Source: Brevibacillus ruminantium
GTDB lineage: Bacteria > Bacillota > Bacilli > Brevibacillales > Brevibacillaceae
Direction of reading: 5' to 3'
Assembly: GCF_023746555.1 (NCBI RefSeq)
Contig: NZ_CP098755.1
Location: forward strand, 4,782,001-4,846,000
DNA length: 64,000 nucleotides
Position numbers and translations under genes: made by a program. The first letter of the stretch is position 1. Each line of letters begins with the position of its first letter. Under the pieces are notes generated by a model that saw only the letters and a list, made by a program, of their open reading frames with translations, did no database searches and had not been told where the DNA came from. Below are positions 16,702 through 25,350 of this stretch, piece by piece.

Positions 16702-18090
16702 TTATAAACTTCTTATCGTGGAGATTTCCTTGTAATAACAACAAATGGTCTGTAATCCTGTTTCGAAGTTTTGCAGATGAAAATGTTCGTTTGGAGCATG
16801 ACAGTTTTCATCTGGCAATCCAAAGCCTAAAAGAACGATAGGAAGATGAAGCAGTCGAAAGAAGATTTCAGCTGCCGGGATAGACGCTCCCATTCGTGTA
16901 TAAATCGGCCGCACACCGTATGTCGATTGGTAGGACCTTGCAGCTGCTTGAATCGCCGGATGATCGATGGAACTGACGTACGGCTTGGCTGCGCTGTTCA
17001 TTCCTGTCGTCGATAACGCAATTCCCGCTGGTGTATGTTGGTGCAGATGTCTCTCCACTAACATTAAAATCTCCTCAGGATCCTGATCATTTACCAAGCG
17101 ACAGGTGATTTTCGCATGCGCTTCGGCAGGGATAACCGTTTTTGTACCTTCTCCTTGAAAACCACCCCACATCCCGTTTATATCAAGTGTGGGCCGGGCC
17201 CAGTTGCGCTCCAAAACGGTGTATCCTTGTTCGCCGAACAGACAGGGAACACCCAGTTCATCGCGCACCGCCGTCTCGTCATAAGGAATGCAGCCAAACT
17301 CAGCCTTCTCCGCTTCTGTAATCGGCTTCACCTGATCGTAAAAGCCTGCAATCGCAATTCTGCCGTCGGGCTCAAATAATGTTGACAACAAATGTGCCAA
17401 GGCATGCAAAGGATTGTGAATCATTCCACCGTACAAACCGGAGTGCAGATCTTCACTTGGTCCACGCACATCTACCTGGAGCCCACATAAACCCTTTAAC
17501 CCGTAACAAATAGCCGGTTGTCCCGCTTCCCATAGAGGGGTATCAGAGATCAGCAGCACATCGGCAGCCAACAGGTCCTGATGCGCTTCGATAAAAGCGC
17601 CAATATGAGGACTGCCGATTTCTTCTTCCCCTTCGAGGCAAAACTTAACGTTTACAGGAAGCTCTCCTGTGCATTTCAACATCGCTTCAATTGCTTTGAT
17701 GTGCATAAACACTTGCCCCTTATCGTCTGATGCACCACGTGCGTACAGCTTGCCGTCTCTGATCGCCGGCTCAAATGGCGGCGTCTCCCACAATTCAAGT
17801 GGGTCTACAGGCTGAACATCATAGTGACCGTAAATGAGTATTGTCGGTTTTCCCGCGGCCCCGAGCCACTCTCCATAGACGATGGGATGACCTTGTGTTG
17901 GGATCACCCTGGCATTCTCTAATCCAACAGACGTTAACTGCTGCGCTAGCCACTTCGCCGCGGAGATGATGTCCGGTGTGTGAACGGATAATGAACTGAT
18001 GCTGGGAATGCGCAAAAATTCATACAGCTCCTGCAGATGCCGCTCTCTATGCTCTCGAAAATAGGTCTCAAGACGCTCGGATATAGACAT
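16702..18090 (-). CDS. M20-family metallopeptidase (dipeptidase)
   Basis: The 462-residue enzyme belongs to the M20 di-zinc peptidases. I chose ATG 18090 (MSISERLETYF) because GGAAGGG lies 11 bases upstream; a GTG at 18102 is closer to the site than normal. The zinc and catalytic motifs are LIYGHYDVQPVDP, YARGASDDKGQ, CLEGEEEIGSPH and the C-terminal ENCHAPNEHF. The dimerisation domain with DLHSGLYGG lies between. It follows the hydrolase gene by 30 bases and is probably the last cistron of the operon that begins with the thiolase gene. It could remove an amino acid from an amide conjugate; the substrate is unknown. Confidence 0.85.
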   Translation of the reverse strand: MSISERLETYFREHRERHLQELYEFLRIPSISSLSVHTPDIISAAKWLAQQLTSVGLENARVIPTQGHPIVYGEWLGAAGKPTILIYGHYDVQPVDPLELWETPPFEPAIRDGKLYARGASDDKGQVFMHIKAIEAMLKCTGELPVNVKFCLEGEEEIGSPHIGAFIEAHQDLLAADVLLISDTPLWEAGQPAICYGLKGLCGLQVDVRGPSEDLHSGLYGGMIHNPLHALAHLLSTLFEPDGRIAIAGFYDQVKPITEAEKAEFGCIPYDETAVRDELGVPCLFGEQGYTVLERNWARPTLDINGMWGGFQGEGTKTVIPAEAHAKITCRLVNDQDPEEILMLVERHLHQHTPAGIALSTTGMNSAAKPYVSSIDHPAIQAAARSYQSTYGVRPIYTRMGASIPAAEIFFRLLHLPIVLLGFGLPDENCHAPNEHFHLQNFETGLQTICCYYKEISTIRSL

Positions 18091-18120
18091 GCCGGTATAC
18101 ACCCTTCCCTGTATCCATAG

Positions 18121-18984
18121 TCAATGATCGCCCTTTAAATCAGATTCGCTTATTTCCGCGATAAACTGCTTTATTCTGTGAGCCAGATCTGGTTGTCGAT
18201 CAAGCAATATGGAGTAGTGGTTGGCATCCGACAGATAAGATTGTAAATTCGCGGTATACTCCTTTGTTTTACTGTAAGATTCTTCCGTATAGACAGGCGA
18301 ACCCCCTATTTTTCCATTTGCTATCACCAGTAAAACCGGACAGGCAATAGATGAACAGATCTGTTTATGATCAAAATCACGCTCAATACTTTCAAGGTCT
18401 TTCATAATCACTTCCGGCTCACCTTTAAATCTAACCTGGCCATCGACTTCCTCTACTCCATAAAGAATGCCTTCCTCAAAATATTCATTCCATTCCAATC
18501 CCATGGCATGGTATATGTTTTGTGAATGATGGATATATGCTTCTTTGGAAGGGAACGATTTGCCCAATCTGTCTAATGCGGGCTTTACAATTTCGATTTC
18601 TTTAGAGGTTAACAGCCCTGCACCGTCTACAAGAACAACTCCGGCAAGGTTTTTATATTTGCTTGCGACAATTGCTGCAATAAATGCCCCCATTGAATGG
18701 CCGATTAATATGGGAGATTTGATTCCCAAAGATTCTATTAACTCAATCGTGTCTTCTGCATGCAATAAAATGGATGAATCCTGTTCGGCTCGCGAACTAT
18801 TGCCCCTGCCTCTGACATCATAGGCTAAGACTCGATATTCAGGAGATAATTCATTGGCCAATGCCGTAAAATGTTTGTGATTACCTGCCAAGCCGTGTAT
18901 TCCAACAATTGTTGGACTTCCCCCCGTCCATTCTGCGATCCTAAATGTTAACCCTTTCCATTCATGATCATATGTCGTATACAT
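18121..18984 (-). CDS. Alpha/beta-fold hydrolase
   Basis: The 287-residue protein is an alpha/beta hydrolase with an oxyanion-loop start VGIHGLAGNHKHF, the nucleophile elbow LIGHSMGAFIAA (Ser at about residue 96) and a late histidine in DANHYSILL. The acid is probably the Asp of the segment around residue 220-230. Such enzymes hydrolyse esters, thioesters or C-C bonds. In this operon it may open a ring product or a CoA thioester. A GGGAGGG ribosome site lies upstream of ATG 18984, 25 bases after the MFS gene. Confidence 0.8.
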   Translation of the reverse strand: MYTTYDHEWKGLTFRIAEWTGGSPTIVGIHGLAGNHKHFTALANELSPEYRVLAYDVRGRGNSSRAEQDSSILLHAEDTIELIESLGIKSPILIGHSMGAFIAAIVASKYKNLAGVVLVDGAGLLTSKEIEIVKPALDRLGKSFPSKEAYIHHSQNIYHAMGLEWNEYFEEGILYGVEEVDGQVRFKGEPEVIMKDLESIERDFDHKQICSSIACPVLLVIANGKIGGSPVYTEESYSKTKEYTANLQSYLSDANHYSILLDRQPDLAHRIKQFIAEISESDLKGDH

Positions 18985-19009
18985 TTTTATCCCTCCCGAA
19001 TATGTTGTC

Positions 19010-20266
19010 CTACTGTAGAATCGTGGTTTTCACTTCACCATTACTTTCAAGCAACTCTCCTTTGTCATCACGGAGAATGAGGAATGACAACATGCAAATC
19101 AAGTCGAACGCAATCATAAACCAGAAAGCCATCTCAAACGAACCGTGAAAAGCGTCCACGATGAAACCGATAGCCATCGGAGTGATCAAACCGGCAAGCT
19201 GTGCGCCGAAATTGATGACTCCCTGCACGGAACCAATAATGTGCGTTGCAAATTTTTTCACAGGATATGCGCCCAAGAGGATGGTTACAAACGAGGTGAA
19301 GAAGATGGTGATTGTTTGGTACACGATAAAAGCAGCAACGCTTGATGCATGAAACATCTGGAAGAGAAGAACAGCCGCAACAATCGTGCAGAGAATAGCC
19401 AATTGCCTGTGGCGCTTAGAGGACAATTTATCGACAATGTAACCGGTCAACAATACGCTCAAAATTCCTGCTGCTGCCGGGATCATCGAAGCAAATCCCA
19501 TCGACATCAGATCGAGATGCCGAACTTTAACTAAATAGGTTGGCATCCAAGATATGAGTCCCCAATTTACGACATAGATCCCGAAAGTCGCAACGAACAA
19601 CTTCCAAATCAATGGCATTTTCAGTATTTGTGCATAGGGCACCCGCTGTCCGGCAGAAGATGTTGGAGATGGAGGCGTTTGCTGCGCTGTAGCTGGCATT
19701 TTCAGATGAATCCAATACAACAAGGCGACAATGATTCCAATGGACCCGATAATCGCAAACGTCATTCGCCAGCCTACAAACGTGATCATCGACGCAGCCA
19801 ATATCGGCGTTATGATTCCAGCTATGCTGCCTGTTAAAAGTACAATCGACATCGCCCTGCCTCGTTCGGACTGCGGAAAGAAAACGGAAATGGTTTTTGC
19901 GCTGGCCGAGCCCAAGCTGCCTTCACCAATTCCAAACAAAAAGCGGATGACGATTATCGATGTAAAGGACCAAGCGACAGCGGTTAGGGAGGTAAAGAGC
20001 GACCACGTCACGACAGCTATGATCATAATTTTCCGAAAACCGTATCGATCCGTTAACAACCCGCCAGGAATTTGCATAAGCGCGTAGCCTGCGAAGAAGC
20101 TGCTGATTACCAGACCAGTCTCGGAGGCATTTAACTGCAGATCTTCCCCGATAGACAAAACGGCGACATTTATGATGAGACGGTCTATGTTTCCTAATAA
20201 CCAGCCAAGGAATAAAAGGACCAAAATCAGATACCTTTTCCGCTTGCTGATTTCCGTTCCTCCCAT
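19010..20266 (-). CDS. MFS transporter, anion:cation symporter type
   Basis: The 418-residue protein is a 12-helix major facilitator. I chose ATG 20266 (MGGTEISKRKRYL) because GGGGGG lies 6 bases upstream; an ATG at 20317 overlaps the previous stop but lacks a good site. LGWLLGNIDRLIINVAVLSI in TM1 and PGGLLTDRYGFRKIMIIAVV after TM2 are the family marks of organic-acid importers such as the ACS group. It lies inside a CoA-dependent catabolic operon, so it probably imports the carboxylic acid that the operon degrades. Confidence 0.8.
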   Translation of the reverse strand: MGGTEISKRKRYLILVLLFLGWLLGNIDRLIINVAVLSIGEDLQLNASETGLVISSFFAGYALMQIPGGLLTDRYGFRKIMIIAVVTWSLFTSLTAVAWSFTSIIVIRFLFGIGEGSLGSASAKTISVFFPQSERGRAMSIVLLTGSIAGIITPILAASMITFVGWRMTFAIIGSIGIIVALLYWIHLKMPATAQQTPPSPTSSAGQRVPYAQILKMPLIWKLFVATFGIYVVNWGLISWMPTYLVKVRHLDLMSMGFASMIPAAAGILSVLLTGYIVDKLSSKRHRQLAILCTIVAAVLLFQMFHASSVAAFIVYQTITIFFTSFVTILLGAYPVKKFATHIIGSVQGVINFGAQLAGLITPMAIGFIVDAFHGSFEMAFWFMIAFDLICMLSFLILRDDKGELLESNGEVKTTILQ

Positions 20267-20316
20267 AGATACCCCCCATTTTCTTTTGTCTGCTAAGATT
20301 TCATACGCCTTTCTCA

Positions 20317-21066
20317 TTACATTGCGATCCCGCCATCGATCCGAATCACTTCTCCGGTAATCAATTTCGCTTCATCGGAAGCAAGAAAAACTACTCCGCC
20401 CCCGATATCCTCCGGCTCCCCGAATATCCCCATGGGAATAAGCGGTGTCATCGAATCGAGATATTCCTGCGCAACCCTTTCTGTCATTCCAGCATTGATG
20501 TAACCGGGACAAATAACATTTACGGTAATCCCTTTCCTCGCTACTTCCCTGGCTGTTGTTTTGGACAATCCGATCAAACCTGCTTTCGATGCTGCGTAAG
20601 CGGGAGCCCCTCGCAATCCTATAAGGGCGGCAACGGAGGAAATATTAATAATCCTGCCAAATTTGTTGGCAATCATATGGGGCAATGCCAACTTCATGGT
20701 AAGAAACGGACCAACCAGATTAACCGATAATACCTTGATAAAGTCTTCTGTCTCCAGGTTCTGCGTCAGCCCATCAATCGTAATTCCCGCATTGTTCACG
20801 AGAATATCTATTTTCCCGTATTGCTCAAGTGTACTGTTTATCATTTGCTCCACATGCGTTTGGTTGGTAACATCGCCGCTTATCCAGATCGCATCGCCCC
20901 CGTTGGCTCGAATTTCCTGCACCAAATTTTTCGCCTTTTCTTCATAGGAATCCCCGATGTAATTGACGACTACTTTTGCCCCTTTTTCAGCCAACTTCTT
21001 ACAGATTCCCACCCCGATTCCACTTGCTCCACCGGTCACCAGAGCCACTTTGCCCAACAGATGCAT
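20317..21066 (-). CDS. Short-chain dehydrogenase/reductase (FabG-like)
   Basis: The 249-residue SDR starts at ATG 21066 with AAAGGAGAG 8 bases upstream. It has the cofactor loop VTGGASGIGVGI, NNAGITIDG, the active-site INISSVAALIG with Ser, and AYAASKAG with Tyr and Lys. It resembles 3-oxoacyl-ACP reductases but in this cluster it more likely oxidises a 3-hydroxyacyl-CoA to the ketone cleaved by the thiolase. The gene touches the MFS gene. Confidence 0.85.
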   Translation of the reverse strand: MHLLGKVALVTGGASGIGVGICKKLAEKGAKVVVNYIGDSYEEKAKNLVQEIRANGGDAIWISGDVTNQTHVEQMINSTLEQYGKIDILVNNAGITIDGLTQNLETEDFIKVLSVNLVGPFLTMKLALPHMIANKFGRIINISSVAALIGLRGAPAYAASKAGLIGLSKTTAREVARKGITVNVICPGYINAGMTERVAQEYLDSMTPLIPMGIFGEPEDIGGGVVFLASDEAKLITGEVIRIDGGIAM

Positions 21067-21094
21067 CTGCAATCTCTCCTTTCTGTGCATCACC

Positions 21095-22243
21095 TTACTT
21101 TTTCGCTATATTGAATCTTTCGAATATTTCTTGCTGATGTTCACCCAGTTTAGGAGGAATGCCTAATTTGCCCGGCGTTTTGGAGAACTTGATGTGAACA
21201 CCTCTTGTGGTTAACTTCTTGTTGGAATCGGGCAGTTGTAACTCGGTTACCGTTCCACGCTCGAGAAGATGCGGATCTGTTTTAAGATCAATCGGACGCA
21301 ACACTTTTGCGCATGGTATCCCATTTTCCTTGAGCAGCTTTTCTCCGTCGTCGATCTGATCAAGTGTGCACAACCATTCCTCAATGATTTCAATCACCTC
21401 CGGCAAATGATCAATACGGTCACTGGCCGTGACAAAACGCGGATCGGTTGCTAATTCCGGCTTGCCAATAATCGTTGTAAAAGTGTCCCATAGCTTGGGA
21501 TTTAGCACTCCAATGACGATACTTCCATCCTTTCCATTAAACACACCATAAGGAGCCAGCATGGAATGATGGTTTCCATTGCGAGTGACAGGCCGCCCCA
21601 TGAACGCTGGCTCACAGTAATCATTCGCCGCAATAATGCATTCCAGAAGAGAGACATCAATATGTTGGCCCAGACCAGTCCTCTCCCGATAAAACAGCGC
21701 AGCTGAGATCGCTCCAAAGGCATTAAATCCGCCGGAATAATCCGCAATCGATGGGCCTAATTTTTGAGGAGGACCATCAGCCTCTCCAGTAACGTCCATG
21801 ACACCGCTCATGGCTTGCGCGATTAAGTCGTAGCCAGGCAAATTCCGATACGGACCTGTTTGGCCAAAGGCTGAAATCGAACAGAGAATAATTTTTGGAT
21901 TGATCTTTGCGAGGTCTTGATACCCAAGACGATATTTATCCATAATACCTGGCCGAAAACTCTCCACCACAACATCCATTTGCTTTACTAGCTTCCTGAT
22001 AATCTCCAAATCAGCATCCGATTTGAAATCAAGTACAATCGACTTTTTGCCACGATTATGCCAAAGATAATAAGCGCTGACGCCATCTACCAATGGAGCC
22101 CATGCTCTGCTGTCATCTCCACCATTCGGTTTTTCCACCTTAATGACTTCGGCTCCGTAATCCGCTAGCATTGCCGTTGAATATGGACCTGCAATATTGT
22201 TGGTAAGATCCAATACCTTTATCCCTTCAAAGATTGTCTTCAT
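21095..22243 (-). CDS. Class III CoA-transferase (CaiB/BaiF family)
   Basis: The 382-residue protein begins FEGIKVLDLTNNIAGPYSTA and continues LADYGAEVIKVEKPNGGD, the standard start of formyl-CoA:oxalate-type transferases. LPGYDLIAQAMSGVMDVTG and KLGPSIADYSGG surround the catalytic Asp that forms the acyl anhydride. It moves CoA between an acyl-CoA and a free acid, so it probably activates the substrate taken up by the MFS protein. AGGAGGA precedes ATG 22243. Confidence 0.85.
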   Translation of the reverse strand: MKTIFEGIKVLDLTNNIAGPYSTAMLADYGAEVIKVEKPNGGDDSRAWAPLVDGVSAYYLWHNRGKKSIVLDFKSDADLEIIRKLVKQMDVVVESFRPGIMDKYRLGYQDLAKINPKIILCSISAFGQTGPYRNLPGYDLIAQAMSGVMDVTGEADGPPQKLGPSIADYSGGFNAFGAISAALFYRERTGLGQHIDVSLLECIIAANDYCEPAFMGRPVTRNGNHHSMLAPYGVFNGKDGSIVIGVLNPKLWDTFTTIIGKPELATDPRFVTASDRIDHLPEVIEIIEEWLCTLDQIDDGEKLLKENGIPCAKVLRPIDLKTDPHLLERGTVTELQLPDSNKKLTTRGVHIKFSKTPGKLGIPPKLGEHQQEIFERFNIAKK

Positions 22244-22302
22244 CGCCCTGTTCCTCCTAATTGAACAAAATCACGGTGCTTGCTTGGCTTTGATCTTCTC
22301 AT

Positions 22303-22386
22303 TCATGCTGCACCGTAAAACAAGCCGGTCACGCCTTGCTTCCAAAACATCACGACAAAAATAATCGATACGTAAAATTCGAACCC
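22303..22386 (-). pseudogene. Possible C-terminal scrap of a membrane permease
   Basis: Between the thiolase stop and the CoA-transferase start, the thiolase frame continues past its stop as GFEFYVSIIFVVMFWKQGV, then ends at 22303. The hydrophobic run followed by WKQGVTGLF resembles the last helix and tail of LivM-type branched-chain permeases. It has no start codon or ribosome site. A gene once present here may have been deleted from the operon. The evidence is weak. Confidence 0.3.
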
Positions 22387-22389
22387 TTT

Positions 22390-23592
22390 CTAGTCATCAA
22401 CCTTTACAATGATTGCTTCCGCTTGAGCCAATCCGCCACAGATACTGGCAACTCCATAGCCTCCTCCCCGTCTCCTTAATTCATGAATGAGGGTCAGCAA
22501 AATTCGCGCCCCGCTTGCACCCACTGGATGACCGATTGCAATCGCTCCGCCATTCACATTTACTCTTTCTCTGATCTGTAACATACGTTCGCGATTCTCT
22601 CCTCCCAAAATGAGACTGCTCACCAAGGGAACGGCTGAAAACGCCTCGTTTATTTCAAATAGTTTCATGTCATCAATGGATAACTTCGATTGGCAGAGAG
22701 CCTTCTGGATTGCCAGCGCCGGAACCGAAGCAATTTGTCGCGGCGCAGTTGCTACGCTTGCTGTACAGACAATGGTAGCCAGGGACTTGAGTTGACGTTT
22801 TTCCACTTCCTTTCTATTCATCAACAGTAAGACAGCCGCACCATCGTTTAGCCCCGGAGCATTTCCCGCTGTTATCGAGGGGCTGCCAAAAACAGTTGGG
22901 AGCGCTGCCAATTTCTCAATTGTTGTATCAGGTCTGGGAAATTCATCAACCGCAAATACCCTTTTGTCTGTCAAAGTCGTTATGGGAACGATCTCATCCT
23001 CAAACTTCTTTTCTTTGAAAGCTTTCAGCCAATTTTGTTGGCTTCGGTATGCCCATTCGTCTTGCTCCTCTCTGGAAATACCGTATTCCATGGCGACTTC
23101 CGCAGCATCCAAGGATACCAGATTGTAATCGAAGTAACGCAAACCATCCGCGGGATCGCGAATGACTACATCTCCCAAGCGGTTTCCCCAACGAAGCGGC
23201 CGAATCACCATGGGAGTTCTGCTCATTACCTCTGCTCCGCCCCCCAGGCTAACGGTCACATCCCCTCTCCTGACAGATAGATAACTATGTTTTACCGCAG
23301 CCATGCCGGAGCAACATGCTTGATCGATGGTCATTGATATTGTGGTGTCAGGGAGTCCAGCTTTTAATAAGGCTTGCCTCGCGATAACCGGTGCTAATAC
23401 TTCGTCTGCTTCGGCTTGTGAACAGACGCCCCAATTCACCTCTTGCACCGTTTGATGAGAGATGCCGGCTTTTTTCAGGACACTGTCCATGACAATCGCA
23501 CTTAGGTCAATCGTTGAACTATCTTTCAAAGAACCACCAAACTTTCCAAAAGGTGTCCGAATACCCGAAACAATGACGACATCATGATTCAC
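22390..23592 (-). CDS. Thiolase (acetyl-CoA C-acyltransferase family)
   Basis: The 400-residue thiolase cleaves 3-ketoacyl-CoA with free CoA, or runs in reverse. The nucleophilic Cys lies in TIDQACCSGMAAV (about residue 91), the conserved Asn-Glu in FEINEAFSAVP, the His in GAIAIGHPVGASGAR and the second Cys in ASICGGLAQAEA. All the catalytic parts are present. It is the first gene of the leftward operon and is divergent from the TetR gene, so it is the probable target of that regulator. Confidence 0.88.
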   Translation of the reverse strand: MNHDVVIVSGIRTPFGKFGGSLKDSSTIDLSAIVMDSVLKKAGISHQTVQEVNWGVCSQAEADEVLAPVIARQALLKAGLPDTTISMTIDQACCSGMAAVKHSYLSVRRGDVTVSLGGGAEVMSRTPMVIRPLRWGNRLGDVVIRDPADGLRYFDYNLVSLDAAEVAMEYGISREEQDEWAYRSQQNWLKAFKEKKFEDEIVPITTLTDKRVFAVDEFPRPDTTIEKLAALPTVFGSPSITAGNAPGLNDGAAVLLLMNRKEVEKRQLKSLATIVCTASVATAPRQIASVPALAIQKALCQSKLSIDDMKLFEINEAFSAVPLVSSLILGGENRERMLQIRERVNVNGGAIAIGHPVGASGARILLTLIHELRRRGGGYGVASICGGLAQAEAIIVKVDD

Positions 23593-23640
23593 AACAGCTG
23601 TCCCCTTTCACTGAATTTCATATTCGGAATTTTCATTGGA

Positions 23641-23669
23641 TTGAATAAATTTATATCCTATGCTATAAT
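23641..23669 (+). promoter_or_regulatory. Sigma-A-type promoter of the TetR gene
   Basis: TTGAAT (23641-23646) and TATAAT (23664-23669) are separated by exactly 17 bases. Transcription would start near 23676, about 120 bases upstream of the GTG of the regulator. Confidence 0.7.
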
Positions 23670-23683
23670 TCCTTTCAATAATC

Positions 23684-23719
23684 GACCAAAGTCACATACT
23701 ACAGTCACCGACTACGGTC
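23684..23719. promoter_or_regulatory. Candidate TetR operator dyads
   Basis: Two GAC-N4-GTC dyads lie at 23684-23693 and 23710-23719, 26 bases apart, with a third dyad AGTC-ACC-GACT at 23703-23713. They sit just downstream of the predicted start of the regulator transcript and upstream of the thiolase gene, a good place to control both. Confidence 0.45.
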
Positions 23720-23794
23720 ATTTTACAGCCGTGTTTTTTAGTTGTCAATATTTTTATAATTATCTGATAACTACTTGGGATTGGAGATACTACG

Positions 23795-24409
23795 GTGGAA
23801 GAAAAAAAACTCACAGCTCGTCAAAAACAAGCATTACAGACGAAGGAAACATTATTTCTCACTGCGATGGAATTGTTCTCCAAAAAAGGTTATGATGCGG
23901 TATCCGTTGATGAAATCGTAGCGAAAGCAGGAACTTCCAAGGGGGCATTTTACACGCATTTCAAATCAAAAGATCAAGTCATTATCGAGCAGTTTCTAAT
24001 GTTCGATGAGCATTACCTTCGTTTTTACAACAAGATGCCAAGCAACATTTCTTTTGTCGACAAACTGATTTTGTTTTGCCAGGAGCTATTTTCCTACACT
24101 GCCAAAGGAATAGGCAGGGATATGATTAAAGTTACTTACAGCAGTCAGCTTGGGAAGGCAGATCATTCTTTTATTGCCAGTGAAAATCGATCTATTTACA
24201 AAATAACGGAAACGATCATTAAGGAAGGGCAACTGACGGGTGAATTTAGAAGTGATCTATCTGCCGATCGGCTGGCAAAAATAATCATTCGATGCATGCG
24301 TGGCTGGGTGTATGATTGGTGTTTGCCTGATGAAGATTTCGATCTGGTGGAAGAAGGCAGAGATTTTGTGCACACATTTATTGAAAATCTTCTTAAAAAA
24401 CAGAGTTAG
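23795..24409 (+). CDS. TetR/AcrR-family transcriptional regulator
   Basis: The 204-residue protein starts at GTG 23795 with GGAG upstream. Residues 10-60 form the TetR helix-turn-helix: TKETLFLTAMELFSKKGYDA, then SVDEIVAKAGTSKGAFYTHF. The C-terminal part is the variable ligand-binding domain. It is divergent from the thiolase operon and probably represses it until an acyl-CoA or substrate acid binds; the ligand is inferred. Confidence 0.85.
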   Translation: MEEKKLTARQKQALQTKETLFLTAMELFSKKGYDAVSVDEIVAKAGTSKGAFYTHFKSKDQVIIEQFLMFDEHYLRFYNKMPSNISFVDKLILFCQELFSYTAKGIGRDMIKVTYSSQLGKADHSFIASENRSIYKITETIIKEGQLTGEFRSDLSADRLAKIIIRCMRGWVYDWCLPDEDFDLVEEGRDFVHTFIENLLKKQS

Positions 24410-24774
24410 TATGGGAAAAATTGCAGATGATTGGTCTGATCGATGAGAACCCCAAGGATGGAAAAAGAGTTCCCAATTCCGTAAAAGGAGGGATTGTAAA
24501 TTATTTTGTGTAAATGGGTTTTTAAGAAATGAAAAGTTACATCGAAGGCTTTACATGGAGGGGCGGGCATGACAGTCTGGGTTACCTTGCGATGCTAGCT
24601 CACTCTCATCGCTTAATCGCCATAAATCACGCCCGCTAGAGCCTCCTTGTCAAGCCCGATACAGAGTGCATCGTTTTAGATTTAATAAAATTCTTGACAG
24701 ACTCCACCAGGAAGATAGCTTTGGCTTTCAATTACCGGGGTTGATTTATGGATTTCGTCTATGAAATGAATAGA
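24410..24774. other. 365-bp gene-free region with a long imperfect palindrome
   Basis: After the TetR gene there is no convincing CDS. At 24557-24646 GGAGGGGCGGGC pairs imperfectly with GCCCGCTAGAGCCTCC and an inner GCGATG pairs with CATCGC. The GC-rich block stands out in AT-rich surroundings. At 24681-24708 the minus strand reads TCTGTCAAGAATTTTATTAAA, like an IS256-family terminus, so the palindrome may be IS debris. Confidence 0.4.
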
Positions 24775-25314
24775 CTATACATGAGCTAAACTATCCATGA
24801 AATACTTCTTTATTTCCAACCAATTATTACATCGGACATCATATTCTACATCGATATTATGTGGCGCCGTATAAAGAATTCCTTGATTCTTAAAGCTTTC
24901 GAGTTGATAGATGTTATCGTCTATTAAATAGTCTGCCTGAATAACACTTTTATTACCGCAAAAGACAAAATAGTTATCATTTAAGAAATCAAAGTTCTCT
25001 TTTAACCATTCATATTTCGCTTGAAATGATCCTGGTACCTCCATTGCTGCTGTGGCAATCATAATTTCATAGTGTTCGCTTAACTCTAAAATGGTTTCTC
25101 GGCAATTTTCTATAACGGGCAAATCCCGAAAAAAATCCGGTTGGTTATGCATTTCATAAATCTCTTCCTTTAGATCTGGAAATAAATGAACGAGCTTCGT
25201 TCCTTTCAAATCCTCTCTTGTTACATGCTTATTAAATCTTTCATTAAATACAAGCAAGCTTTTATGAACCGTATCAGCCATTACCTCGTCCATATCAATT
25301 GCGATTCTTTTCAA
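24775..25314 (-). CDS. 5'(3')-deoxyribonucleotidase-like HAD phosphatase (NT5C family)
   Basis: The 179-residue HAD protein begins KRIAIDMDEVMADTVHKSL, where the two Asp of DMDEV are the nucleophile and acid. IMIATAAME supplies motif II, and YLIDDNIYQLESF is the motif IV typical of cytosolic pyrimidine 5'-nucleotidases. It removes phosphate from nucleotides. It lies 36 bases downstream of the metallophosphoesterase gene and is probably read in the same transcript, giving the cluster a second phosphatase. Confidence 0.8.
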   Translation of the reverse strand: MKRIAIDMDEVMADTVHKSLLVFNERFNKHVTREDLKGTKLVHLFPDLKEEIYEMHNQPDFFRDLPVIENCRETILELSEHYEIMIATAAMEVPGSFQAKYEWLKENFDFLNDNYFVFCGNKSVIQADYLIDDNIYQLESFKNQGILYTAPHNIDVEYDVRCNNWLEIKKYFMDSLAHV

Positions 25315-25350
25315 GTTAATACTCCTCTCAAGTAACTTCGTCTCTCTGGT

